Shown in pieces: positions 36,847 through 48,000 of a stretch of 64,000 nucleotides of DNA; the stretch's first letter is position 1; every line of letters starts with the position of its first letter. The position numbers and the translations under genes were made by a program. This DNA comes from Vesta saturnalis (taxonomy: Eukaryota > Arthropoda > Insecta > Coleoptera > Lampyridae), in the NCBI GenBank assembly GCA_036346205.1, contig JARFJB010002472.1:6812501-6876500 (forward strand), read 5' to 3'. The notes under the pieces were generated by a model. It was not told where the DNA came from and did not search any database. It saw only the letters and a list, made by a program, of their open reading frames with translations.

Positions 36847-36897
36847 CTTGTGACGGCACAAAAAGTGGGCGGGGCTTGTGACGTCACAAAAAAGTGG
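36847..36897 (+). repeat. Short duplicated CRE-containing motif
   Basis: CTTGTGACGGCACAAAAAGTGG and CTTGTGACGTCACAAAAAAGTGG follow each other 28 bp apart. The second contains the full CRE palindrome TGACGTCA (36879-36886), preceded by GGGCGGGG. The minus strand at 51718-51740 carries a close relative. Confidence 0.7.
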
Positions 36898-36902
36898 AGG
36901 CG

Positions 36903-39479
36903 ATAGTGCCTCCTTTCTACTCTAGTTTAATTCATTTGAAGTTCGACTGAAATGCTCTATTGATGTTATCGGTTGACATTTTGGATATGTATTATAAGAA
37001 TTTTGTCTTAACAACAGCTGATGTTTTTTAATTTTTTGTAACTATTTGTCATTTTTTCACGGCTAACTTGTTATAATAATTTTTTTTAATTCCTTTCTGC
37101 TATTACACTGAAAATATCTCAGAAAATAATGCTGGTAGATACAGGGAGTGCTTAATAGATATGACAGAACATAAAGTGTATTTTCACACAAATACGGGGT
37201 GATTCGTTCGAAAGAAATGAGAAAATTATGTGTGCGTGTTTTGGCACGCCCTATATTAAATTGTTGCAATATTATAAAAATAGCTTTTTCTCTTAAAACT
37301 AGGCCAATCTTTAAAAGTTAAACCTGCAAAAAGATAATGTAAGGTTGTTAATTACGTATTTAATAAGAGTAGTGTTTGTTGAGGATAAATCAGCATACAT
37401 AAGAAAATTATAGTATTGTCTATGATATAATATTCCCCACAACATAAAAATCAGCCATAATTTCGAAAATAAATGTCAAAACAAAACTGTTCTTTTTGCA
37501 TGAATAATTTCAATTCCAAATTATGGATGATCAAACTACCTTTTAAGAATCTGTGGACCATAACACACCGATATTCCAATTATATTTATATAATTTTTCG
37601 TGATGTAAGAATTCACTTTTTAATTTTACAACTGACCAAAGGATCCCGTGTTGAGGTAAGTGGTTAAACGTGTTATCAATTGACTGTTAATTAAAAAAAA
37701 TTAATAGACATATACGTTTTTATAAAGCTTTTAATTGTTACTCAGTATAGTTAGGTATTAATAATTATAGGAAGCGACCTACTATTTTTTCTATGTAGGT
37801 ATACATATAAAACCAACACAAGATATTTTTAATTAGGTGACAGGCTAAAACGCGTATTTGCCCGCTTGTTGAGTAAGCCCATCTGCCGAGCCCCTAGTTA
37901 AGTTTTCCATATACATTTTTAGTCAATGGTACCGAGCTTGTTAATTAGTTTCATAACAGTTCTTGGAAAATGTACATCCTCTTCCGTTTTACTACGTACT
38001 GAACTTTAAAAAGAAATAATTCGCCTTAATTTTTAACTACAAAATAAGTAGTCATACCACACCACTTCCTTGCATTTCATGAAATGTATATGCAACATCA
38101 CTTGTGGTTTTCCGAAGAATTTCAATGGATTTAAAATTTGTATATGACAGCAGTAAAACACACATTAAAAAAGTTAGGTAGGTATGTGCATTGTACATTT
38201 ACAGATCTTCCCGTAAGAACTTCATTTTACAGCCTATCGATCAATTTATCTTTTAATATGTCAAAATTAGATAGCTGTCTTGTCAAGTATTCATTACGTG
38301 AATATCAATTGAAAGTCTCTGTATGAATATGAAAATATAAAAGGTGAATTCGGTACACGACCTATTAGGCAAGCAAGTTGCGCTGATATAGCTCTAAAAA
38401 AATTGTTCTCATAAAATAGTAAAATTTATAATACATGTATTCTGTTGCAAATTTATCTATTAATACTATTATAGTGTATGTGCATGTTTTTGCCAAGAAG
38501 TCACTTCTGCGAATGCCAATACCTCAGAAATTACGGAATGGAGTAGGAATAATTTACACTAAATGGCGAATTACAAACCGGGACATTAATTACATAACTT
38601 TTTTACGACTATTTACATTCTTTAAATTTCAGAATTATGCTGTTTTAAGATTTAAAATCGTAACTGTCGCCGGCAAAATAGGTTAATGTGTTTTAAAATA
38701 CCCAAAACTTTGTTAAAACTTTATATTGTTTTCGAGAATGAATAGAAATTACAGTTTCAACACAAAACCTTACGCACTGTTATGAAAACTGAATGCAAAA
38801 TACTCATTCTTTTCCTTTTGTACTTTGCCAGTTGTACCCGGATATTAAGAATTGCTAATGGATTATGTCATTACTTAATGTCATAAAGTCGTTTCAATTA
38901 TCTAATGTTAATATTCCTAGCAAATAGGAGGTACCGTATCAAAATCTTAAGAAATTTCCATCAATATTGTTAAGTAAAAAATCAAACTGTCTTAATATCC
39001 GACGCCTATTGTATCAGAACGGATGTGAAATGGCAGTTTTATTTCCGTTTTAGCTTGTTTCCGTTCTTAACAAATATAACGGATGCAAGATTAATCTAGA
39101 TTGATTTAAGTGAGTTATTCCAATAATTTTATGTTTATATAAATTAGGTACAAATAAAAAAATCGAATAAAAAATATAAGTGCGCAAAGTAAAAGGTTTG
39201 GTTTCGTAAACGTTGATTATGTTTTGCGCCCGGCTTACCTAATTTCTTTAGATTATGTCATGCTTGTAGTCGACCAATATTGTCTGTACTTATGCAATAG
39301 TGTTTCTCATGTAAGACTTCAATTGTAAGTTAAAATTTTATTAGACATAATATTGACGTTTATTAGCAAATATAATGATGTTCGCATGTATGCATAATAA
39401 AATATTAATTACTTACTTAGCGCTTAATTAAAATGATGCACAAATCCTACGTTTCAATTCGTTTTAAGTTGCATAAATT

Positions 39480-39481
<2 letters not shown>
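36903..39481. other. AT-rich DNA with no recognisable gene
   Basis: Short frames only; none resembles a known family. Confidence 0.5.
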
Positions 39482-39540
<59 letters not shown>

Positions 39541-39549
39541 TATATATAC
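39482..39549. repeat. (TA)n microsatellite
   Basis: About 28 TA units that run up to the left end of the Tc1/mariner-type element. Confidence 0.95.
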
Positions 39550-39552
39550 ATA

Positions 39553-41718
39553 CAGGCTGTGTAGAATCTACCCACGTTCTGCTGTGGCTACCTTTGTTAT
39601 TTAAATAAGTCGGTTAAATTAGCAAAGTTGGGCAGAATTACATGATAATTCAAATGCCTATAAGAAAATTCAACATTGTTGCCAACTTTCTAAGATATCT
39701 GAAAATAACTAAAAATCGTTCATATTTTCAATCGGCTATATCTTTTTAATATCAAAATACGAAAAAGTTATCAAGAGACTTTTGATAGGTATTTTTGCGC
39801 AAAATGCGAAATAATTTTTGAGCTACAACCCAAACATACATCTTTTTAATGGTATCTATAGGTGGTTATGGACTCATTCGATGGCTTATTTTTTTCTGAT
39901 TTCAAAAATGTATAGCTTTGTATGTTTAATGTTATTAGTTAACTCACAATTTTCAAAAAATTGTAATTATAGTATTTACTAAACAAATCCAATGTTTGCT
40001 GTGGTGTGTTGTGACAATTAAAAACAAAACTCTTCATTGATTGACTGTCAAATAGTAGATATTGAATTATTTGTTGTAACCAGTTGTAGTTCGTACTTAA
40101 ATAGTGAATATTAATTTACTAATGGCTTATTCTTCTTCTGAAAGAAATGATATGCTTTTTTGCTATTACGTGTCTAACAGAGATGCTAATACTGCTTCGG
40201 AATTATATCTTCAAACTTATACGGAAAGAAGACAACCCGATATGAGATTATTTGCCAAACTCGAATCGAATTTAAAAAATATGGGGCTTTTACTAAACCT
40301 CAAAATGTTAAAATTAATGTTAACACAGAAACAGAAGAACGTGTTTTAAGCTTACGTCGAATTTAAACCTACATCTCCTCGTGAATTTGCGAACGAGTGC
40401 AATACTTCCAAAGGTGAAGCCCACGTTATTTTGAAACAAAATAATTTTAAGCCATATCGTTTTCATATAGGAAATACATTGTATGTTGGAGATTATCAGA
40501 AAAGATTACGTTTTGCTACATGGTTGATTAATGAAAGTCGAGCAAACAATCAATTCTCGAAAACCATTATTTTTACCGAATGAAGTAAAATTTACAAACA
40601 ACGGCACCTTCAATAGAAAAAATCATATCCAATGGTCCCAAAAAAATTCTCATATTACCGTTGAGAAGAGAAATCAATATGCTTTTTCAGTAAACGCATG
40701 GTGCGGTATTATTGGTACCAAAATCATTGGGCCGTTTTTTTATTAATACAATTTAAATTCCGAAAGATATCTTTTTTACGAAACGAATTCGAAGAAATTT
40801 TGGACGACCTTCTGTTGAACGTAATTCAAAATTTCAATTATTTTCAACACGACGGGGCACCAGCAATAGCTTGGGCGCTGCGATCTCCAGACTTAACCCC
40901 CCTGGACTTTTCTTGTGGGGTGCAATTAAAGACAAAGTGTACCAAGTAAAACCTGGTAATCTAGACGATTTAAAAAATAAAATTCGTGTTGCTATACAAC
41001 AAACTAGAACCCAAAGTTTATTAAAAGTTCAAAATGAAATTTTAAAACGATGTCAAATGTATGTTCAAAATAACGGAGAGCATTTTGAAGCACTTCTATG
41101 ATTGTGTTATCTGTTTATATTTTTTGCTGTTACTCTTCGTTGTAAGTTAAATTTATTTAGAACTTTTGTATTTTGATAATGTAGTACATTATTTCTTGTT
41201 GTTTCCACAAATTTAATAGTAGAATATGAGCTTATTTTGTTATTTACATGTTCACGGCACACTTTAATTTTTAGTTAATGAATATTATAATTACCTTTTT
41301 TTTTGAAAATGTTTGTTGACTAATAATATTAAACATACAAATCTATACATTTTTGAAATCAGAAAAAAATAAGCGGTTGAATGGGTCCATAGCCACCTAT
41401 AATTGCCATAAAAAAAAATGTATGTTTGGGTTGTAGATCGAAAAATAATTACTAAAAAAATTGTTTATTCGCATTTTCCCATTTTGCGTAGAAATAGCTA
41501 TCAAAAGTCTCTCTAATAACTTTTTTGTATTTTGAATATTAAACAAGATATAGCCGATTGAAAATTTGGACAATTTTTAGTTATTTTCAGATATCTTAGA
41601 ATGTTGGCAACAGTGTTGAATTTTCTTATCGGTATTTGAATTATCTAATTTAACGGACTCTGTATCTGTTATAATAACAAAGATAGCCATAGAACGTAGG
41701 TAGATTCTAGACACCCGG
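39553..41718 (+). mobile_element. Tc1/mariner-type element with about 400-bp inverted repeats
   Basis: The ends CAGGCTGTGTAGAATCTACC (left) and, on the complement, CCGGGTGTCTAGAATCTACC (right) are flanked by TA. Inverted similarity continues inward for about 400 bp (39553-39960 against 41310-41718), including segments on both sides of TAGAATCTACC and TTATGGACTCATTCG. Inside is one transposase pseudogene on the plus strand. Confidence 0.9.
40122..41101 (+). pseudogene. Tc1/mariner-type transposase with DUF4817-like N-terminus
   Basis: The ATG at 40122 starts MAYSSSERNDMLFCYYVSN, then ASELYLQTYTERRQPDMRLFAKLESNL, the helix-turn-helix pattern of insect transposases annotated DUF4817. Frames change near 40345 and 40520. 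The core then shows a segment with NAWCGIIGTKIIGPFF (40690-40745) and QNFNYFQHDGAPAIAW with the second catalytic Asp (about 40852). SPDLTPLDF follows with the third acidic position, then LWGAIKDKVYQVKPGNLDDLKNKI. The frame from about 40910 to 41101 is clean to its stop. Confidence 0.85.
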
Positions 41719-42429
41719 TATATATAGTTTTTGGCATATATATTAGAATACAATTTCCTAGATTAACAGATAATAAATTAGTTGTAAAATGTTTTTAAGA
41801 CAGGATAAAAGAATATAAATATAAATTACTCTCCAGTGAGTGAGATTATTAGTATCCGGTTATTCAGAGTAAATAATTCAGTTATCACGGGTTTTAAGCA
41901 CTTAGCTTAAGACTACTTTATCAGTTTCGATTAGATAGCTATCATAAAGTTCAAAAGTACAAAAATCAATGCTAAAATTACAATAACATTGTAAAAACAA
42001 AAACAATAATCTATGCCAAACAGACGTTTAGCACTTCATGTCCGATAGAGGTTAATAGACATCTAGATGTTAACTTAAAAAAAATTCCAAAGCCGTCCGT
42101 TTCTATAAAAATATAGATGATACAGTTTAAGCATTGTCAATCATATCTATTTAATTTTTACATTTATTTCGTTTTACATTAAAAAACTTGATAAAGAAAC
42201 GTTATGAAAATTAAATTTTCTTTAAAAATATGTCTACAAATTATAAAATCGTATCATAAAATTTCATAGAACATAATTAATCTATATGTTTAAGGTCTAT
42301 ATGTTGCTGTGTTTACTTTCGAAATATACAAATGTTTCAGCAATATTTGATAAAAATAAAAAACAGCTCCTAGTTAATCCCCACGCCGTAGCATTTCTCC
42401 CAAGATCTAATCAACTCCAAGCGCAATGG
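41719..42429. other. No recognisable gene
   Basis: AT-rich spacer between a Tc1/mariner-type element and a GTGC microsatellite. Confidence 0.5.
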
Positions 42430-42612
42430 GTAGGTAGGTGCGTGCATGCGTGCGTGCATGTGTGTGTGTGTCGTGCGTGCGTGTCGTGCGTGCGTGCTGT
42501 GCGTGCGTAGTGCGTGCGTGCGTGTGTTGTGCGTGTGCGTGCGTGAGGCGTCGTGCGTGTGCGTGTGTGTTGTGCGTGCGTGCGTTCGTGCGTGCCAGAG
42601 TTCGTGCGTGCA
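42430..42612. repeat. (GTGC/GTGT)n microsatellite
   Basis: Mixed GTGCGTGC and GTGTGTGC units on the plus strand. Cys/Val/Arg and His/Thr/Arg frames through it are artefacts of the repeat. Confidence 0.95.
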
Positions 42613-42671
42613 TGCAGCGATATAAAAATACCAAGGTATATACATTAAACAAATCGATTCATTATGATCTA

Positions 42672-44490
42672 CAGTGCGAGTGTAAAGTCTGGAACTATCG
42701 CAATAAATCTTTTATTAAACGTTTTTGAAAGAAAATCCTCGAACACGTCAATTTTTATCTTAAATGAGACATATTTTACTGTAATCGTCACTTAAAGATC
42801 GTCTTGTTTTTGAGTTATGACGTAAGCGATAATTTTTTTAAATGGAAATCCTAATTTTTCATGGTGAATTTGGAAAAAGCATGAAATTCTTAGACCAAAT
42901 ATGCTAAAAAAGTGTCCTATTGTATTTTTCAATTTGGAAGATATTGTAAATAATAGTAATGAAAAATCGAAAACACGTCAAATAGGTTAATGATTTGATA
43001 GCTTATTTACTTTTTCATTGGCCATAATGTATTGAAATTATTATGAAATACAAAAGAAACAAGAAACAACAAACTTAGAAAAACAATTAAATTAAATGTT
43101 CGAACTGACCACCATTTTGTGCTAGGCAGTACCCGAGTCTGTACTGAAATTTGTTACCAACTTTACGCAATGTCTCGGGTGGAATTAATCTTATTTCTGT
43201 GCGAATTCTTTGCTGTCTGTGGGCGGTTTATGTAAAACCTTACTCTTTAGACAGGTCGGGTGATCTCGGAGGCCACTCAACAGTTCCCCTTCTCCCTATC
43301 CATCTACCAGGAAAAATTTCTTTTAAATAATTCCTAACACCAATAGCAAAATGTGCCGGAGCACCATGTTGCTGAAACCATAATGTATGGCTTGGTAGAT
43401 CCGGATCTTCATTGTTCGGATAAAGCACCGCAAGAGCAGGAATTAAATCGTTTATTAAGAAATTCAAATACTTTTCACTTGTCAAGGAACCCTCGATAAA
43501 AAATGGTCCTAGAATTCTATCCCCTACAATTCCTGCCCAAACGTTGAGTTTTTGAGAAAACTGCGTGTGCGTCTCGTTCATCCATGCGATTTGAAAAGTC
43601 GCCATCGATATTTCACCGCCCCATCATTACCTCACAGAACTCTGTTCTGCGTTCAGGATCATCTCCGTTAAGCTCTTGCACTAATTGAACTTTGTAGGGA
43701 TGCCATTTATGTTTCTTTCAAATCGTGCGCAACTGACCTTTGAGAAATGTTATTATTTGCGGCTAGTTCTTTTGTAGTTCCCTGGGGATTTTCTTGTAGA
43801 GACAACAGAATATATAATTCGTTATCTTCTTCGGTTTTTGGACGACCACCCCTATGGCGATCTCTCACATGTCCGAGTTCAGAAAACATTCTTCCTATTT
43901 TGGAAACTGTCGCTCTTGTGATAGGTTCTATACCAGGATACTTGTTATTAAATATCTCACAAACCTGTTGTTGTGTTCTAGTACGGACACCACATCCCCT
44001 CAATATTAAAATTTCAATTCGCCCTTTTTAGTCAAATATCGCACCATTATTTACTGAATTACATAAAAAAGTCCACAATAAAAACAGATAAACAAACTGT
44101 TAAAGAACAGTCATAATTTTAACGCTGTCAATTGTCACATGGCTACTTGATTTTTTTTATTAAAACTTGGAACTCTTGAATGTTATGAGATTTTTGTTTT
44201 AAAACTTTAACGGCAATTATCTCGGAAATTTCAAAATACAGTACCATACTTTTTTAGCATATTTGGTCTTAGAATTTCATGCTCTTTCCAAATTCATCAT
44301 AAAACATTAAGGTTTCCATTTAAAAAAATTATCGCTTACGTCTCAAAAACAAAAGACGATCTTTAAGTGACGATTACAGTAAAATATGTCTCATTTAAGA
44401 TAAAAATTGACGTGTTCGAGGATTTTTTCAAAAACGTTTCATAAAAAATCTATTGCGATAGTTCCAGACTTTAAGTCTTTAATTTTACAC
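42672..44490 (-). mobile_element. Tc1/mariner-type element with about 300-bp inverted repeats
   Basis: Left (42672-42970) and right (44200-44490) ends are inverted copies. Matches include GTCTGGAACTATCGCAATA, CGAACACGTCAATTTTTATC and TTAGACCAAATATGCTAAA-like stretches. A transposase pseudogene lies inside on the minus strand. The left flank starts after TA at 42670-42671; the right boundary is within a few bases of the next microsatellite. Confidence 0.85.
43240..44047 (-). pseudogene. Tc1/mariner-type DDE transposase
   Basis: A likely ATG at 44047 starts the N-terminus in one frame; the next frame (44003-43707) gives RTRTQQQVCEIFNNKYPG, TRATVSKIGRMF and GRPKTEEDNELYILL, the DNA-binding half with a GRPR-like linker. 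The catalytic half (43605-43240) shows LNVWAGIVGDRILGPFFIEG, TLWFQQHGAPAHFAIGVRNY and VEWPPRSPDL. The position expected to hold the second catalytic Asp reads His (QQHGAPAH). The segment with the first Asp is lost between the two frames. Confidence 0.85.
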
Positions 44491-44499
44491 AAATTTTTT

Positions 44500-45066
44500 T
44501 TGTGCGTGTGTGCGTGTGCGTGTGTGCGTGTGTGCGTGTGTGCGTGTGTGCGTGTGTGCGTCGTGTGTGTGTGTGGTGTCGTGTGTGTGTGTGCGTGTGT
44601 GCGTTGTGGTGTGTGTGTGTGTGTGTGTGCGTGTGTGCTGTGCGTGTGTGTGCTGTGCTGTGTGTGCGTGTGTGTGTGTGCGTGTGTGTTGTGTGTGTGT
44701 GTGTGTGTGTGTGCGTGTGGTGTGTGTCGTGTGTCGTGTGCTGTGTGCTGTGTGTGTGTGTGTGTGCGTTGGTGTGTCGTGTGTGCTGTGTGTTGTGTGG
44801 TGTGCGTGTGTGCGTGTGTGTGTGTGTCGTGTATGCGTGTGTGCTGTGTGTGTGCGTGTGTGCTGTGTGCTGTCGTGTGTGCTGTTGTGTGGTGTGGTGT
44901 GTGTGCTTGTGCGTGTGTGCGTGTGTGCGTGTGTCGTGTCTGTCGTGTGTGCGTTATTTTGTGCTGTGTCGTGTGTTTGCGTGTGATGTTGCGTTGCTTG
45001 CGTGTTGCGTGTATGCGTGTGCGTGCGTATCGCGCGCGTTGCCCGTGTGCGCGTGTGTGCGTGTGA
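44500..45066. repeat. (GTGTGTGC)n microsatellite, about 570 bp
   Basis: GTGTGTGC, GTGTGC and TCGTGT units of variable phase. All long Cys/Val and His/Thr frames here are repeat translations. It starts at the right end of the preceding transposon and stops just before the virus-like integrase fragment. Confidence 0.95.
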
Positions 45067-45099
45067 ACATGCCAAAATCGCCAGAACTAGGTGCACCTT

Positions 45100-45375
45100 T
45101 GAGAAAGGATATGAAACGAATTGGAGTGAGGAAGTTTTTACATAGTGCAGTAGTAAACAGAAGACTACCAGTGTACCGTATAATCGATCTTAATAAATAT
45201 CCTTTTACAAGGAGGAATTGCAAGTTATTACGGTTGATAAAGAGACCGTATTCAAAGGCGATAAGGTTTTGACAGAGAAGGGACGCTGACGACATAAGGG
45301 ACGCTGACGACATAAACCATACCTGGTCAAGTGGCGCGGATACATTGACAAATTTAATAGTTTCCGGTTAGCTTC
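45100..45375 (+). pseudogene. Polinton-type integrase C-terminus with chromodomain-like end
   Basis: The retrovirus-like integrase of Polintons ends in a chromodomain that may direct insertion to chromatin. One frame gives RRLPVYRIIDLN (45160-45190). A frameshift near 45205 leads to ITVDKETVFKGDKVL, and after a stop and a short duplicated stretch comes YLVKWRGYIDKFN (45315-45355). The V-K-W-R/K-G-Y aromatic signature is chromodomain-like. The catalytic core is absent; upstream DNA is microsatellite. Confidence 0.65.
45278..45313 (+). repeat. 18-bp tandem duplication
   Basis: AAGGGACGCTGACGACAT occurs twice in a row inside the integrase remnant, adding six codons and repeating an in-frame stop. 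Confidence 0.95.
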
Positions 45376-45395
45376 GCAGCTGAGAGATATATAAA

Positions 45396-45541
45396 ATGTA
45401 GTTTTACTTATCTTATTGAGTAATGGTTCTATGACGTATTTTCCTGGTAACATGACCTCAAGTTTTATTACACAGCTGTCAAAGCGAATAAAATTAATGG
45501 GTTCTTGGGTTGTAGGCATATCGGAAATGGAAACGATTACA
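45396..45541 (+). pseudogene. Minor-capsid-like protein, N-terminal fragment
   Basis: Following an ATG at 45396 (stop at the next codon) and a frame change near 45417, the sequence reads SNGSMTYFPGN, ITQLSKRIKL and GSWVVGISEME. This resembles the N-terminus of the small jelly-roll (penton-like) protein of Polinton elements. Only about 40 residues remain before the stop at 45539; the rest of the gene appears deleted, since the major-capsid-like gene starts within 30 bp. Assignment is by resemblance and position. Confidence 0.5.
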
Positions 45542-45559
45542 TAAATTTAAGCAGATCAT

Positions 45560-46636
45560 GTTGTACAACATGGCTAAAGTTCTAAAACAAGACGATGCAG
45601 CCCTGTCTGACGCTGATGTAGCACAGTTAAACAATTGCATTCCCTTTTCTCGCAAGTGGAGGTTTACTTAAATCAGAAGATGGTGTCACAACCAAACAAC
45701 ACCTATGCCTACCGTTTATGTATCGAAACGTTGCTAAATTATGGAAAGGAGGACAAGAGCTCACATCTAGGTTGTACCTTATGGCACAATGATGCAGCCG
45801 GTCAGGTGAATACGCTGGGGCACGCAAATAACGGCTTCTTAAAGCGTCAAGTACTTGCAGCGACTAGCAAACAGTTTGAGATGATTGGTCACGTGCACTC
45901 GGATTTGTTTAATCAAGAAAAATTTCTCATAAGTGGTGTTGAGTTAAAAGCTAAATTTGTACGATCAAGAGATACTTTTAGTCTAATGGCGGCACACGGT
46001 TCAAATTAAAAAAAAAGTTTACTGGTGAGGCGTATGCGAATCAATCCAACCATCCTAATTGCGCACGCTAAAGCTTTAGAAACAACTGTTGCAAAATACC
46101 CTGTTACAACGACAGGCGTAAAACTATACCTACGGGCGTACAGCGAAAATCATTGGATAATGTCTTCCTGGGTCAGTTACCTAAACGGTGTATCGTAGGC
46201 TTTGTAGCAAATAAAGCCTTCAACGGTGATTACTCTCAAACCCGTTCAATTTTCATTACAGCAATATGAACTACATGTCGTTATATATTGACGGCCAACA
46301 AATTCCTTCGATGGCCTTGCAACCAGCTAATGGTTTATATGTAAGGGCGTATCACACCTTATTCTCCGGTACGGGTATTCATTTTTTGAATGAGGGCAAC
46401 GATATATCGAGAAGTGATTACACCAACGGTTACTGTTTAATGGCCTTTGACGTAACCCCTGACTTGCCTGCAAACGCTAAGACGCTAGCAGGCACTGGAA
46501 TTTGGTTAGAAACGACTCTTTTCGTCTAGAAGCCGACTTTGAAGAAGCTTTCGCGGAAACCGTTAACTGCTTGGTATACGCCGAATTCGACAACGTGATC
46601 GAAATCGATAAACATCGGAATATCGTCGTGATTTGA
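45560..46636 (+). pseudogene. Major-capsid-like protein (F54H12.2-like family)
   Basis: This family, labelled F54H12.2-like in many arthropod annotations, is the probable double jelly-roll capsid protein of Polinton/adintovirus elements. Pieces in order: a start with DDAALSDADVAQLNN (about 45595-45640, other frame), then a 124-codon frame (45635-46009) with VEVYLNQKMVSQPNNTYAY, IETLLNYG and DLFNQEKFLISGVEL. Next is INPTILIAHAKALETTVAKY (46035-46100), then a piece ending FVANKAFNGDYSQ. A clean 87-codon frame (46266-46529) has LYIDGQQIPSMALQP and SDYTNGYCLMAFD. The C-terminus reads EADFEEAFAETVNC to a stop at 46634-46636. At least four frame changes are needed. Confidence 0.75.
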
Positions 46637-46694
46637 GCTGTTAAAAGGTAGCTCGAGATCACAATCTTCAGTGTACAGCAGCAGTTGAACGAAG

Positions 46695-47567
46695 ATGGAC
46701 GCATACTTGGACATACAAGGGTTTAGAAACTTAACTTAACTTAACCTTCACGCCATTCCCTTGCGGTGTAGGCAAAACATTCCCTGTCTCTTATTTATTT
46801 TTCATTCACATTCATTCTCCATGCTTTCCTATCTGTGCATACCTCCCTAACTTCCGCAAGATTTGTACATTATCTCTGACATACCCATTTATTTTAAAAA
46901 CTCCTTATCTTTCTTTTCTTTATCATACATTCTACAACATTCAGCCAAGTTTTACGCGGTCTACCAGGAACGTCCTTATCTCTAACCTCACCCACATGTA
47001 TTTGCTTCGTTAATCTTGCATTGTTCATTCTATCAATGTGACCAAACCAACGTAATGTACTACTTTGATATCTATCCATCCATCATCGTCTTTTCCTCGA
47101 CACACTCCGTCATTATGCACTCAGCACTCATTCTTCATCTTGTCCCTTGTCGTTTTACCACTTGCGCTTCTCAGGAATCTCATACCCACGGCATTTATTT
47201 TTCTTTCGTGCTTTTTTTGACATACCCATGTCTCACTTCCATACAGTACTGATGGGATAAACACGCCATTATAGATTGCTCATTTCGCAGCTAGGCTCAT
47301 GGTTTCGTTTAGAGGTTAAGGTAGAACAAATTCATAGTGAAAGAAATTGCTGTGGTGCGTCATTGTTGATGCTGATAAAGTCACCTCGGATTTACAGGAT
47401 AAATATCACGGATTGAGGTGGCCCTACAATGTTTTCCAGGTGTTGATAATAACGCTGCTGCCGTTTAACAAAATTCACGTTAAGGGCAGTAAAAACAGCA
47501 GTTTTTAAGATTCCTTAACAAACCAATACTATACCTGGACGAGATTGGTTGTTCGTCGATTAAAAAA
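46695..47567 (+). pseudogene. Unrecognised cassette-A gene, split by a retroposon
   Basis: It starts at ATG 46695 with MDAYLDIQGF, 58 bp after the capsid-like stop, and is cut at 46727 by the RTE-like insertion. Coding-like plus-strand sequence resumes at 47314 and includes VDADKVTSDLQDKYHGLRWPY (shortened: key part DKYHGLRW) and FNKIHVKGS, then fades into the protease frame. I recognise the pattern as recurring in insect virus-like elements but cannot assign a function. Confidence 0.45.
46728..47306 (-). mobile_element. 5'-truncated RTE-like retroposon fragment
   Basis: The minus strand encodes the C-terminal tail of a LINE reverse transcriptase: STLRWFGHIDRMNNARLTKQ then GRPRKTWLNVV (47079-46894). 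Its 3' end on the plus strand is ACTTAACTTAACTTAACC, a short tandem tail of the kind RTE elements carry. The insertion is flanked by GTTTAGA at 46721-46727 and 47307-47313, a likely target duplication. Confidence 0.8.
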
Positions 47568-47996
47568 TTGAAAAAGGAAGCAAAGTCGTATAGTTGTTTA
47601 AACCATAACATCGTGGAAGCTATGTGTGCGTGGAAAACCGCATTACTATTGCAAGACTGGATGCTTACCAACTCCAAAGATGTATCCGGTACAAGTGTTG
47701 AAATGTTTGAAATCGATCCCCAGCCGCAAAAACCGCAGTTACCGAGGCACGCACCTAGACCGTGTGCAATTATTGTGAACACGGATCTTGCAAACAAACC
47801 AGATCAGCTTTGGACTGCTATCTGCATTGACGAGGATGGTAGAGGGGAGTATTTTGATTCCTTTAGACGACCCCCGCTAGGCTACCATTTACGTTTCCCT
47901 GAGAAGAATTCTAGATGGTTCCATTACAACAAAACGACACTGGAGGATTACCATTCGGATATGTGGATTTTATACGATAATGTTTTTGTATTTTAG
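47568..47996 (+). pseudogene. Adenain-like cysteine protease, catalytically disabled
   Basis: Resembles adenovirus-type (C5) maturation proteases, which process capsid precursors. The 143-codon frame shows IIVNTDLANKPDQLWTAI followed by CIDEDGRGEYFDSF and RPPLGYH. The acidic FDSF segment is conserved. The position before the Trp that should hold the catalytic His reads Leu, and the C-terminal segment HSDMWILYDNVFVF has no Cys where the nucleophile is expected. The frame is otherwise open to a TAG at 47994, so loss of activity preceded frame decay or reflects point mutation. It closes cassette A. Confidence 0.75.
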
Positions 47997-48000
47997 AATA

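Larger units (their letters stand above)
45069..47999 (+). mobile_element. Cassette A: Polinton/Maverick (adintovirus-like) remnant
   Basis: A run of plus-strand gene fragments: integrase tail, minor-capsid-like start, major-capsid-like gene, an unrecognised gene, adenain-like protease. This is the content of self-synthesising Polinton/Maverick transposons and the related adintoviruses. DNA polymerase B, packaging ATPase and terminal inverted repeats are not present. All genes are broken, and an RTE-like retroposon is inserted at 46728-47306. Confidence 0.75.

Noticed and set aside
44407..45272. Cys/Val-rich frames up to 256 codons resembling a cysteine-rich protein
   Set aside because: GTGTGTGC microsatellite; only the last 50 or so codons (integrase remnant) are meaningful.
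46477..46714. Minus-strand frames opposite the capsid C-terminus
   Set aside because: The plus strand carries the recognisable capsid C-terminal reading; the minus frames are shadows.
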